This document shows, in pieces, positions 52,079 to 61,500 of a stretch of DNA of 64,000 nt. This DNA comes from Flavobacterium subsaxonicum WB 4.1-42 = DSM 21790. GTDB taxonomy: Bacteria; Bacteroidota; Bacteroidia; Flavobacteriales; Flavobacteriaceae. The stretch is taken from NCBI RefSeq assembly GCF_000422725.1, contig NZ_KE383909.1, positions 475,230-539,229 on the forward strand. The letters run 5' to 3'. Numbering within the stretch: position 1 is the stretch's first letter; each line of letters starts with the position of its first letter. The notes under the pieces are model-generated. The model was not told the origin of the DNA and made no database searches. It was given only the letters and a program-made list of their open reading frames with translations. Made by a program: the position numbers and the translations under genes.

Positions 52079-52555
52079 AAGAGATTAATTTTTTTGCGAT
52101 TCTGGGCAGGCAATGGTATTCATGTAGGGATTTTACCAGCGCGCTTAGCAGTAAAGCGTGAGATTTAATTGTTTTTTGTAGGAGGTAAATGTGTTAATAA
52201 AACGCTAAAAAAAGGAAAATATTTTAATAACCAAGCATTTTTGTTGTTAAGTTTTTAAAAAACGGTTTTAAAGCGCTGTAGTTTTTGTTTAAATAGGCTA
52301 CCTAAAACGGGCGTTTTTTATTGGGAGCGTTTTTAATTTTGTTACCTCATGTACTATAGTATGCAATTTTGAGGCCAGTTTTAAAACGGCTGCAGTAGCT
52401 ACTCTTTATATGGTATCAGGCCTTTAAATTTCTCAAAAAAATATTATTTAGTTATAATTGTGCAGCACCTCTTACTATATCGATTTAATCTTTATTTTTA
52501 GGAACTCGTTTCCGGATGCATAGACCGGAAGCCAATTTACAGTAACACAAACTTT
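52079..52555. other. 477-bp spacer before the sugar operon
   Basis: No gene is visible. It is AT-rich, shared by the divergent lpxD and sugar operon promoters, with T-rich stretches and repeated AAAACGG/GCGTTTTT words near 52260-52340. No clear TAnnTTTG box was found. A small dyad lies near the right end. Confidence 0.5.
52509..52530. promoter_or_regulatory. Dyad TTCCGG-N9-CCGGAA before the sugar operon
   Basis: Perfect 6-bp inverted arms, ending 25 bp before the ATG. Position suggests an operator blocking or steering initiation of the operon; the regulator is unknown. Confidence 0.35.
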
Positions 52556-53533
52556 ATGGACAGACGTTTATTTCTTAAAAATACAGGCCAGGCCAGCCTG
52601 GCACTTAGCCTTGCAGGCCTGCTGCCTTTAGATGATTTATTAAATATGGATATACAGGCTAAAGGCCAGTTCTTTAAGCTTTCGCTGGCGCAATGGTCGT
52701 TGCACAAAGCCATTTTAGAGAGCAAAACACTAAACCCCTTAGACTTTGCTAAAAAAGCCAAAGAGCTTGGTTTTGATGCTGTAGAATATGTTAACCAGCT
52801 TTATACCATAGACCAGGCTAATGTGGGTGCGGGCATCATTAAGCTTATAAAAGAGCTTAAAACCCGCAGTAGCGATAATGGCGTTAAGAACGTGCTGATT
52901 ATGATTGATGGCGAAGGCGAGCTCGCAGCCCTTACCAAAGCCAACCGTGATGATGCTATTGCAAAACACTCCCGTTGGGTAGATGCCGCGGCCGAATTAG
53001 GTTGTCATTCCATACGCGTAAATTTATTTGGGCTTGGCGCCGAAAATGATTTTGCGGTGTGGAAAGAAACATCGGTAGATGGGTTGGGCAGGCTGGCGCA
53101 ATATGCCGCCAAAAGCAAGATCAATGTTATTGTAGAAAACCACGGCGGATTATCTTCCGATGCCGGAAAGCTAACCGATGTGATTCGTACTATCGGACTC
53201 AAAAATTGTGGCACCTTGCCCGATTTTGGTAACTTTTGCGTTAAAAGGCAGGGTGGCGAACGCTGGGGCGCACCATGCATCGATGAGTATGATAAGTACA
53301 AAGGCGTTCTGGAACTGATGCCGTTTGCGCACGGTGTAAGCGCCAAAACCTTCGATTTTGATGCCGCCGGCAACGAGACAACTATAGATTACTTTAAGAT
53401 GCTTGGCATCGTAAAAAAAGCGGGCTATACGGGCCATATTGGTGTAGAGTACGAAGGGAGCCGCCTTGGCGAAGAAGAGGGCATTAAAGCCACTAAAGCC
53501 TTGCTATTAAAGGCTGCTGCTCAATTAAAATAG
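52556..53533 (+). CDS. Sugar phosphate isomerase/epimerase-like TIM barrel, Tat-type signal
   Basis: 325 residues. The N-terminus MDRRLFLKNTGQASLALSL has a twin-arginine-like RRLFLK motif before a short hydrophobic stretch, suggesting Tat export. The rest is an AP-endonuclease-2/xylose-isomerase-like barrel (FAKKAKELGFDAVEYVNQ, INVIVENHGGLSSD, LPDFGNFC). Related proteins act as sugar isomerases, epimerases or dehydratases with a divalent metal bound by Glu/Asp/His. It is the first gene of an operon with a permease and an oxidoreductase, pointing to sugar or polyol use. The reaction cannot be stated. Confidence 0.85.
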   Translation: MDRRLFLKNTGQASLALSLAGLLPLDDLLNMDIQAKGQFFKLSLAQWSLHKAILESKTLNPLDFAKKAKELGFDAVEYVNQLYTIDQANVGAGIIKLIKELKTRSSDNGVKNVLIMIDGEGELAALTKANRDDAIAKHSRWVDAAAELGCHSIRVNLFGLGAENDFAVWKETSVDGLGRLAQYAAKSKINVIVENHGGLSSDAGKLTDVIRTIGLKNCGTLPDFGNFCVKRQGGERWGAPCIDEYDKYKGVLELMPFAHGVSAKTFDFDAAGNETTIDYFKMLGIVKKAGYTGHIGVEYEGSRLGEEEGIKATKALLLKAAAQLK

Positions 53534-53554
53534 GGTGCCAATAATGCATAACTA

Positions 53555-54022
53555 ATGAATTTACTAAAAATAGCCATAGCTGCATTTTCTGCCACTAATA
53601 TAATGACCACCTTTAGCTACCTGCTATCGGCCAGTTATAAAAAGCTGTTTAAAGAGCCAGTTATGATGAATTTTGTGCTGAAAGGGGTGGGCATTTATCT
53701 TAAAGGTAAATGGCATAAATTAGGAGGATGGATAGCGCACTACGTTATTGGTTTTGCACTGGTATTTACCTATGAGGCTATCTGGCGGTATACGCCGGTA
53801 AAATTTGGGTTTGTATCAGGAATTATTTTTGGTGTAATTAGCGGGTTAATTGGTATTATGTGCTGGAGGGCCATATATTTAACGTCCATACACGAAGATG
53901 TTTCGCGCCGGTCGTATTATATACAGCTGTTTTTTGGGCATATTATTTTTGCATGCGCTGTAGTTATCGCATTCAGGATATTTAAGTACGATCCTATCTC
54001 TAAAATCGAACCCTACCTCTAA
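53555..54022 (+). CDS. Hypothetical membrane protein
   Basis: 155 residues with about four membrane helices (LKIAIAAFSATNIMTTFSYLL; IAHYVIGFALVFTYEAIW; FVSGIIFGVISGLIGIMCW; IIFACAVVIAFRI). I recognise no named family, although small proteins of this kind occur in Bacteroidota. It lies 21 bp after the TIM-barrel gene and 23 bp before the permease, so it belongs to the sugar operon and may assist transport, without direct evidence. Confidence 0.7.
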   Translation: MNLLKIAIAAFSATNIMTTFSYLLSASYKKLFKEPVMMNFVLKGVGIYLKGKWHKLGGWIAHYVIGFALVFTYEAIWRYTPVKFGFVSGIIFGVISGLIGIMCWRAIYLTSIHEDVSRRSYYIQLFFGHIIFACAVVIAFRIFKYDPISKIEPYL

Positions 54023-54045
54023 ATTCTCATATTTAAAATTAATAC

Positions 54046-55272
54046 ATGAATACAACAATACGCATTCGGCTTTCTTTAATGATGTTCCTTGAATTTTTTA
54101 TATGGGGCGGTTGGTTTGTAACCCTGGGCACCTACCTGGCTAATAACCTTAGTGCAACAGGATCGCAGATTGCCACAGTTTTTACCACACAATCGTGGGG
54201 TGCCATCATTGCCCCATTTGTTATTGGCCTTGTTGCCGACCGCTATTTTAATGCCGAAAGAATACTTGGGGTATTACATTTAATAGGTGCTATTTTAATG
54301 TACCAGATGTACCATACCGATAATTTTGATGTTTTTTACCCTTACGTTTTAGCGTACATGATAGCTTATATGCCTACGCTGGCACTGGTAAATTCGGTTT
54401 CCTTTAATCAGATGAAAGACCCTGCTAAAGACTTTTCGTCCATTCGCGTTTTTGGCACTATAGGCTGGATAGCCGCCGGGCTTGCCATTAGCTATTTATT
54501 CGAGTGGGATAGTGTTACCGGCATTAGCCAGGGTTTTCTGCAAAATACATTTTTAGTAACGGCAATAGCATCGGCGGTGTTGGGACTTTATAGTTTTACA
54601 TTGCCGGCCACGCCTCCAAAAATAGCGCCGGGCGTAAAAGCTTCGGTTACAGAAATTTTAAACTTTGATGCCTTAAAGTTGTTGGGCGACCGTAACTTTT
54701 TGATGTTCTTTATCGCATCCATATTAATATGCATCCCACTGGCATTTTACTATCAAAATGCCAACCAGTTCTTTTCAGAAATTGGTATGGCAAACCCCAC
54801 CGGTAAAATGACCATAGGCCAGGCGTCCGAAGTCGGTTTCATGCTATTGCTGCCTGTTTTCTTTAAACGTTTTGGCTTTAAGGCTACACTTTTAGCAGGC
54901 ATGCTGGCGTGGGCGCTCAGGTACGTTTTATTTGCATACGGCAATGCCGGCGAACTGTCGTTCATGCTTATAACCGGTATAGCGCTGCACGGTATATGCT
55001 ACGATTTCTTTTTTGTGTCGGGGCAAATTTATACCAACTCAAAGGCGGGCGATCATCAAAAAAGTGCCGCACAGGGGCTTATTACCTTGGCAACATACGG
55101 TGTGGGCATGCTGATTGGCTTTGCCGTTGCAGGCCTTATTACCGATACGTATACACATGCTAACGGGCACGGTTGGCAGTCCATCTGGCTGTTCCCCGCC
55201 GGGTTTGCTTTGGTGGTAATGGTGCTGTTTGCACTCTTCTTTAAAAACGAAAAAATAGAATATAAAGCGTAA
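54046..55272 (+). CDS. Nucleoside/sugar:H+ symporter, MFS (NUP-like)
   Basis: 408 residues, twelve predicted membrane helices. The start LSLMMFLEFFIWGGWFVTLGTYL and the DKDFSSIRVFGTIGWIAAG-type loop are typical of NupG/XapB-like nucleoside permeases of Bacteroidota (here DPAKDFSSIRVFGTIGW). In these bacteria the family is often found in carbohydrate loci and may carry sugars. It imports the substrate of the operon across the inner membrane. The stop is only 3 bp before the next ATG. Confidence 0.88.
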   Translation: MNTTIRIRLSLMMFLEFFIWGGWFVTLGTYLANNLSATGSQIATVFTTQSWGAIIAPFVIGLVADRYFNAERILGVLHLIGAILMYQMYHTDNFDVFYPYVLAYMIAYMPTLALVNSVSFNQMKDPAKDFSSIRVFGTIGWIAAGLAISYLFEWDSVTGISQGFLQNTFLVTAIASAVLGLYSFTLPATPPKIAPGVKASVTEILNFDALKLLGDRNFLMFFIASILICIPLAFYYQNANQFFSEIGMANPTGKMTIGQASEVGFMLLLPVFFKRFGFKATLLAGMLAWALRYVLFAYGNAGELSFMLITGIALHGICYDFFFVSGQIYTNSKAGDHQKSAAQGLITLATYGVGMLIGFAVAGLITDTYTHANGHGWQSIWLFPAGFALVVMVLFALFFKNEKIEYKA

Positions 55273-55275
55273 CCT

Positions 55276-56421
55276 ATGAGGAAATTACGAATGGGAATGG
55301 TAGGCGGGGGCACAGGCTCTTTTATTGGCGATGTGCACCGTAAAGCTGCCGCAATTGATGGCATGATCGAGTTGGTTTGTGGCGCATTCAGCAGTTCTGC
55401 GCAGCGTTCTAAAGAGAGTGGCAAGGCATTGTTTCTGCCGGAAGGCCGCTGTTATGCCTCTTTCGAGGAAATGATCTTGGCCGAAAAACAATTGCCCAAC
55501 GGCGATCGTATGGATTTTGTGGCTATTACTACACCCAACCACATGCATTTTGCCCCGGCTAAACTGGCATTGCAAAACGGCTTTCATGTAGTTTGCGATA
55601 AACCCATGACTCTTACTATAGAGGAGGCTAAAGAGTTGATTGCGCTTGTTGAAGAAACCGGCCTGCTCTTTGCACTGACCCATAATTACACCGGCCACCC
55701 TATGGTTCGCCAGGCTAAGGCTATGGTTGCCAACGGCGATATTGGCAAGATCAGAAAGGTACAGGTGCAGTATTTACAGGGCTGGATGGCTACATCTGTT
55801 GAAAAAGAACCATCTGGTAAAGACTTTTGGCGTGCCGACCCTGCAAAATCGGGCATGGGGGGCGCGTTAGGCGATATCGGCACCCATGCCGAAAACCTGA
55901 CCGAGTTTATTACCGGCCTTAAAATTAGCGAGCTTGCCGCCGACTTAGGTCGCTTTGGCGAAGGCCGCCTTCTTGATGATGATGGTAACATATTGCTGCG
56001 TATGGAAAACGGGGCTAAAGGCACGATGTCTTTTTCGCAAATTGCAGCAGGCGAAGAGAACAACCTTGCCATTCGCATTTATGGCGAAAAGGGCAGTGTA
56101 GAGTGGCACCAGGAAAACCCTAACGAATTGATTACAAGATGGCTCGACCAGCCTAAAAAAATATTTACACCCAACGGCAACGGCCTGTATCCGGAGGCGG
56201 CGTCGGTTTCAAGAATACCATCGGGCCACCCCGAAGGTTATCTGGAGGCTTTTGCAACCGTATACCGCGGTTTCGTGCAGCATTTAATGGCGCTATTGGA
56301 GGGTAAAACAGTGCAGAACCCAACCTATCCAACGGTTTACGATGGCCTAAGGGGATTACAATTTATTAGCGCAGCGGTGCAAAGCGACAGCAACAACGCA
56401 GCGTGGACAAAATTACAATAA
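55276..56421 (+). CDS. Gfo/Idh/MocA-family oxidoreductase
   Basis: 381 residues. The Rossmann motif GMVGGGTGSFIGDVHRKAA lies at residue 6, the family Lys in CDKPMTLTIEEA near 112, and the substrate-side His in GDIGTHAENL near 202. These enzymes oxidise or reduce a hydroxyl of a sugar or cyclitol with NAD(P). Homologues in glycoside C3-oxidation loci make 3-keto sugars. It is fused in expression to its neighbours: 3 bp after the permease and 1 bp before the next barrel protein. Confidence 0.92.
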   Translation: MRKLRMGMVGGGTGSFIGDVHRKAAAIDGMIELVCGAFSSSAQRSKESGKALFLPEGRCYASFEEMILAEKQLPNGDRMDFVAITTPNHMHFAPAKLALQNGFHVVCDKPMTLTIEEAKELIALVEETGLLFALTHNYTGHPMVRQAKAMVANGDIGKIRKVQVQYLQGWMATSVEKEPSGKDFWRADPAKSGMGGALGDIGTHAENLTEFITGLKISELAADLGRFGEGRLLDDDGNILLRMENGAKGTMSFSQIAAGEENNLAIRIYGEKGSVEWHQENPNELITRWLDQPKKIFTPNGNGLYPEAASVSRIPSGHPEGYLEAFATVYRGFVQHLMALLEGKTVQNPTYPTVYDGLRGLQFISAAVQSDSNNAAWTKLQ

Positions 56422-56422
56422 C

Positions 56423-57475
56423 ATGAAAACACTAAAAGGGCCGGGCATTTTCCTGGCGCAATTTGTGGGCAGCGATGCCCCTTATAATTCGTTAGACGGC
56501 TTGTGCCAATGGGCGGCGGGCCTGGGCTACAAAGGCATCCAGATTCCAACGTCAGATGCCTGGCTTATCGACCTTGACAAGGCCGCCGGTAGCCAGGACT
56601 ATTGCGATGAGCTAAAGGGCAAAGTAAACAGTTACGGCCTCGAGATTACAGAGCTTTCTACACACTTGCAGGGGCAGCTTGTGGCGGTTAACCCGGCATA
56701 CGATGTTATGTTTGATAACTTTGCCCCACAAGCGGTTAAAAATAATCCTAAAGCCCGTACCGAATGGGCTATAGACACCGTTAAAAAGGCGGGTACGGCT
56801 TCGCGCAGGCTGGGGCTTACGGCGCATGCAACATTTTCGGGTGCGTTGCTGTGGCATACCATGTACCCATGGCCGCAACGCCCACCGGGACTGGTAGAAG
56901 CCGGTTTTGAAGAACTTGCCAAACGCTGGCTGCCGATACTGAACCATTTTGAAGATAATGGGGTAGATGTGTGTTATGAAATCCATCCCGGCGAAGATTT
57001 GCACGATGGTACCTCGTTTGAGCGTTTTCTTGCCGCAACGGGTAATCATAAGCGGGTAAACATGCTGTACGACCCCAGCCATTTTTTACTGCAACAGCTG
57101 GATTACCTTACGTATATAGATTATTACCATAGTTTTATAAAGGCATTCCACGTTAAGGATGCCGAGTTTAACCCCACCGGTAAACAGGGCGTTTATGGCG
57201 GTTATGCCGATTGGGCCGACAGGGCAGGGCGTTTCCGTTCGCCGGGAGACGGGCAAATAGATTTTAAAGGCATTTTTAGTAAGCTGACCCAATATGGTTG
57301 CGATGTTTGGGCCGTAATGGAGTGGGAGTGCTGCATTAAAAGCCCCGAACAAGGCGCACGCGAAGGTGCCCCCTTTATTAAAAACCACATTATAGAAGCC
57401 ACCCAAAAAAACTTCGATGATTTTGCCGGCGGCGCGATTGATAAAGAAAAAATAAACAGGATATTGGGATTGTAA
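56423..57475 (+). CDS. Sugar phosphate isomerase/epimerase-like TIM barrel (cytoplasmic)
   Basis: 350 residues, no signal peptide. The barrel includes LCQWAAGLGYKGIQIPTSD, YGLEITELSTHLQGQLV, VDVCYEIHPGEDLHDG and VNMLYDPSHFLLQQLDY; the Glu, Asp, His and Glu of these strands are the expected metal ligands. It starts one base after the oxidoreductase stop codon, so the two are tightly coupled. In related loci the oxidoreductase/isomerase pair processes a 3-keto sugar. A strong terminator follows. Confidence 0.9.
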   Translation: MKTLKGPGIFLAQFVGSDAPYNSLDGLCQWAAGLGYKGIQIPTSDAWLIDLDKAAGSQDYCDELKGKVNSYGLEITELSTHLQGQLVAVNPAYDVMFDNFAPQAVKNNPKARTEWAIDTVKKAGTASRRLGLTAHATFSGALLWHTMYPWPQRPPGLVEAGFEELAKRWLPILNHFEDNGVDVCYEIHPGEDLHDGTSFERFLAATGNHKRVNMLYDPSHFLLQQLDYLTYIDYYHSFIKAFHVKDAEFNPTGKQGVYGGYADWADRAGRFRSPGDGQIDFKGIFSKLTQYGCDVWAVMEWECCIKSPEQGAREGAPFIKNHIIEATQKNFDDFAGGAIDKEKINRILGL

Positions 57476-57493
57476 CCAATATTATTTCTAAAC

Positions 57494-57533
57494 AAAAATG
57501 CAGCTAAAGATTTAACTCTTAGCTGCATTTTTT
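57494..57533. terminator. Bidirectional terminator of the sugar operon
   Basis: AAAAATGCAGCTAA and TTAGCTGCATTTTT form a perfect 14-bp stem with an 11-base loop between the convergent operon and the DUF1080 gene. A and T runs serve both directions. Confidence 0.92.
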
Positions 57534-57548
57534 ATTTTTATGGTAATC

Positions 57549-58433
57549 TTACTTAAAATAAGCGGCATATTCTGCCGGCAGGGTTTTAAGTTCCTTTATC
57601 ATTACATCTTTGTAAAAGGTTTCGGCGGCTTCGCTTTGCAGCTGAATTTTTCCTTTAGTAAGCGGTACCGATTTTCCGTTTTCTACATACCTTGAGTTTT
57701 GCAGCACCATAACCACGTGGCCGTTTACAATGTGCAGGCTTTTGCCCTCAAAGCAAACAAGTTCTACCTCGGTCCACTCGCCTTTAGGGCTTTCGTGGTT
57801 TTCGCCGCGAAGGCAAAACCCGTCGATACCCGTGCCGGTTGCAATGGGCAAAAACGGCTGCTTTTCGTTAGCAACGGGGTTCATTATCCCTTCCGGAATA
57901 AAAGCGCGTACATCTATGGCGGCGTTGGCAATGTTCCAGTAATCGCCCATGTGGCCCTCCATTAGCTGAAATTCCTGCGACAGCATCCAGGCACGCCAGT
58001 AGTCTTTACCGCACTCGCCAACCGAGTGGTACAAAATACCGGAATCCCTTAGCTTGTCCGTACGCGGGTCCCATTTCTTTTCGCCCCAGCGTACTTTGGC
58101 TTTTAAATGATAGTTCTCGTATTCGGCTTTGGTAAAAACGCAGCCATAAATTTCTCCGCTAACGCGTAAAACGGGTTCGCCTTTCTCTTCAATAACAGTA
58201 AAAACGTTGGCTGTATTTTTGTTATAACCCACAGGCTGTATCTCTTTACCGTTGGCATCTACCGGAATCTTACCGTTATAACCCGGCTTGTGGCTGTAAC
58301 TAAGGTACATCTCCCATTGCGAAAGGTTTTTATCCAGCAGGTTTTTCCATTCCGGTTTTTCGGTAAAGGCGGTGGTAGCAAAAGCTATAAGCCCCAGTGC
58401 GGCCGACCTTAAAAGTAATTTTTTAGTAATCAT
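57549..58433 (-). CDS. DUF1080 (3-keto-disaccharide hydrolase-like) protein, secreted
   Basis: 294 residues from the ATG of MITKKLLLRSAALGLI, which begins a signal peptide; a longer frame start at 58532 is rejected. The body is a concanavalin-like beta-sandwich with PEWKNLLDKNLSQWEMYL, VLRVSGEIYGCVFTKAEYENYHLKAKVRWG, DSGILYHSVGECG and a terminal GKIQLQSEAAETFYKDVMIKEL, the DUF1080 signature set. Members of this family hydrolyse 3-keto-glycosides. It converges on the sugar operon that carries a Gfo/Idh/MocA dehydrogenase, which fits that activity. Confidence 0.88.
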   Translation of the reverse strand: MITKKLLLRSAALGLIAFATTAFTEKPEWKNLLDKNLSQWEMYLSYSHKPGYNGKIPVDANGKEIQPVGYNKNTANVFTVIEEKGEPVLRVSGEIYGCVFTKAEYENYHLKAKVRWGEKKWDPRTDKLRDSGILYHSVGECGKDYWRAWMLSQEFQLMEGHMGDYWNIANAAIDVRAFIPEGIMNPVANEKQPFLPIATGTGIDGFCLRGENHESPKGEWTEVELVCFEGKSLHIVNGHVVMVLQNSRYVENGKSVPLTKGKIQLQSEAAETFYKDVMIKELKTLPAEYAAYFK

Positions 58434-58530
58434 TATATTGGTTTGGTGGTTTGTGGCATAAAAGTAGCAGTTTTTTATAAATAACGTTATAGTCAAACTG
58501 ACTTTTTGTAAACGGGGCTCGTTATAAAAC

Positions 58531-58568
58531 AAAACATCCGCCTGTACATTGGTACAAGCGGATGTTTT
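58531..58568 (-). terminator. Terminator after the ABC/M1 fusion gene
   Basis: On the reverse strand AAAACATCCGC pairs with GCGGATGTTTT, and the inner TGTAC/GTACA extend the stem with one mismatch; TGTTTT follows. It lies 18 bp after the stop of the fusion gene. Confidence 0.85.
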
Positions 58569-58585
58569 AAATTGTTGAGACTAAA

Positions 58586-61500
58586 TTAATCTACAGTCTT
58601 TAAATTATCATCTGGTATACGGTCTATTAAATAATTGTATGGGTCGATACCCACCTGATACGGCTTAACTTTGGTGGTAAAGGTAAACGTATTGTCTTTT
58701 TTAGTAATTTTTACACGTTTATATTCCAGTACCTTACCGGTTTCCTCATCGCCTTTAGGCTCGGCAAATACGGCAACGTCTATGTAATCGGCAATTGGCA
58801 CGGCTGTTTCGTTACCCATGGCATCGGCCCTGAATTTCTCTGATGTCGATGTAAGCGTAGTCTCATAGCCATTATCCACTTTTTTAGACGTAACCTTTAG
58901 CGCCCTGTTAGAAAACACAGTAATATTCTCGAACATATCGGCAATAAGGTACTGCATATCCGGTGGCGTAACCTTTTTAAACTCGTTAACCGCATCTATA
59001 GAGGTAGGGAAGGGCGGATTTTTGTAACCATATTTTACAACAAGGGCCTTAAGCGCCTGGTTAACTTTGTCTTCGCCAATCATTTCTTTAAGGTAGTACA
59101 TAACAACACTGGCTTTGTTATAATGTATGTACTGCTGGCCCTGGGTTTTCATTAAAGGTTCTTCGCCCTCAGTTTCGCCGCTCCTGCCACCTAAATAGCT
59201 GTCCATTTCGTACTGAAGGAATTTCTTCATCTTATCCTTGCCGTACTCTTTTTCCATTACCATAAGAGCCGAATATTGTGCAAAGCCTTCGCTCATCATT
59301 TCGCTGCCCTGCATGTTGGCACCACAAACCTGATGCGCCCAGTACTGGTGCGCCATTTCGTGTGCTGTAACATAAAACACCTGGTCTATATCGTCTTTAG
59401 TAACATCGCGTTGGTCTAATATAAAGCCAATGCCCTCGCTAAACGGCATAGTGCCCGGAAACGCCTGCGCAAAGCTCTGATACCTCGGAAACTCGATAAT
59501 CCTGCACTGCTTGTGCATATAAGGGCCAAAGTTAGTGGTGTAATATTCCAACGATTTTTGCACACTGTTAAGCATGTTAGGCACGTTGTAGGCGTGGTGC
59601 TTATCATAATACACTTCTATGTCTATGCCATTCCATTTTTTGCGTGCAACCTCATACTTGGCCGACACAAACGAATAAAAGTTAAGCGACTTATGATCTA
59701 ACTTATAGTTAAAGTATTTGCGGCCGTTTTTCTCCCATGTTTTAATAAGCGATCCGGGTGCCACGGCTATCTGGTCTGGCGATGTACTAATGGTGGTGTT
59801 AACATCTACCCAGTCAGAGTCGTTACCAATATAGGTATTCATTCGGGCCTTAAGGTTGTTTTCATCCAGTTTAGCCATCCTGTCCCGCTTAGGTAATTTG
59901 CGTTTTACGCGAAGGTTTTTATCTGATATTTCGTAATTACTGTCATAGCCAATAGTAGGTATCAGGGCCATGTTATTAAAAAACGTGCCGTTATCAGTAA
60001 GTTCTGTAAAACTTACTTCATTTTCAAAACCTTTAGCCGCTTTAGACAGGTCGAACGATATTTTTATAGAATCGTTAGGCTGTAACGGCTGTTGCAAGGT
60101 GTATATCCTGTAGTGCAGCCTTTTATCATTAAAAGTAAGTTTGGCGTTAGGTATGGTAACAATAATGCTATCATTAATATCGGGCATTGTAAAATGCACC
60201 TGAGATATTGGCTGACCCGATATGTTCCTGGACCATGACACTACATGCGATGTAAGGCTACGGTCTTCGGGTACTAGGTCTATGGTATAATCAAATTTAT
60301 AAAAACGCGGTTGGGCAATGCCCTCGTATTTTTTTAATTTGGTTTCGTAATCCACCTGCATGTCTTCTACTTCCTGGTTAGAATCGTAGGTGTTAAGCAC
60401 TTTGGTGTTATAAAATACAAAGCCGCCACATACCACAAAGGCAACCACGCTTACCGCTATGGCGATGCCGTTGTTTTTAACCCTTCGTTTAGCCGATACC
60501 AAACGGTATTTAAAGCCGGCCTCTTTACCACGAACATAAAAGGCAATGCATATAAAGCACAGCACAATAGAAAACAGTATCCAGTAAATATTGAACCAGA
60601 TAGTGCCCTGAATAAACGGCCCAAAGCCATTCATATCAGAATAGGTAATGCCCGGTATAGTACCAAATGACACCATATTGCTGCTTACTTTAAACACGCC
60701 CCAAATAAACTCGTCAAGAATAATAAAAGCTACAAAAGCCAGGTATCCTATGTAGCGGTTATTAATTAAATAATGAAACAATAGCGATAGTATAACCAGA
60801 TAAGCAAAATGCAGCAATCTTATAACCAATAGCCATTCTATGTAAAGGCTAATTTCGTAACGGGTATAGCCGTAGGCTGTTTGCGCTATTATGCCAATAA
60901 TTATAGTACATACCTGCACTATGGCTACTGCTACAATTACCGCGATAGCTTTAGAGGTAAAGAGCACACCGGTTTTAATAGGGGTAGCGTCTTCAATTTC
61001 GTTAAGCTTGGCATCGCGTTCTTTCCAAACCAGTACGCCGGTATAAAAAGTTATAAAGCCCAGCATAAACAAATTAAATGAGCCGTTAATAGCACCAATA
61101 ACCGCATAAGTAACAGGATACTGCGTTGTACCATAACGCCCGGTAAAACTGGTTAGATTTGTTATAAGCAATATCATGCCTATGGCGGTAATAATTATAA
61201 AAACCGGGTTTTTTACAATGGCTTTGGTTTCAAATCGTATCAGGTTTATAAAAGTACTAAACGAAAACACGTTTGCTTTAGTAGGTTTAAAAACCTTATT
61301 AGAAATAATAGGCGAGGCAACTGTTTTTTTTATTTTTTGTTTTTTTACTTTTTGTTTTCTTACAGTAAAAGAAAATCTCCAGTATACTAAAAATAATAGT
61401 AAGATACTTAAACCTATCCATACTAACCTATTAATTAGTAAATCGCCTTCAAGGCCAATAGCCAAAGTATTTTTTTCTGCTACTGTTGTATATTTAGTTA

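Noticed and set aside
52079..52555. Hidden small gene or tRNA in the 477-bp spacer
   Set aside because: No ORF with coding character and no tRNA arm sequences (such as GTTCGAATCC) on either strand.
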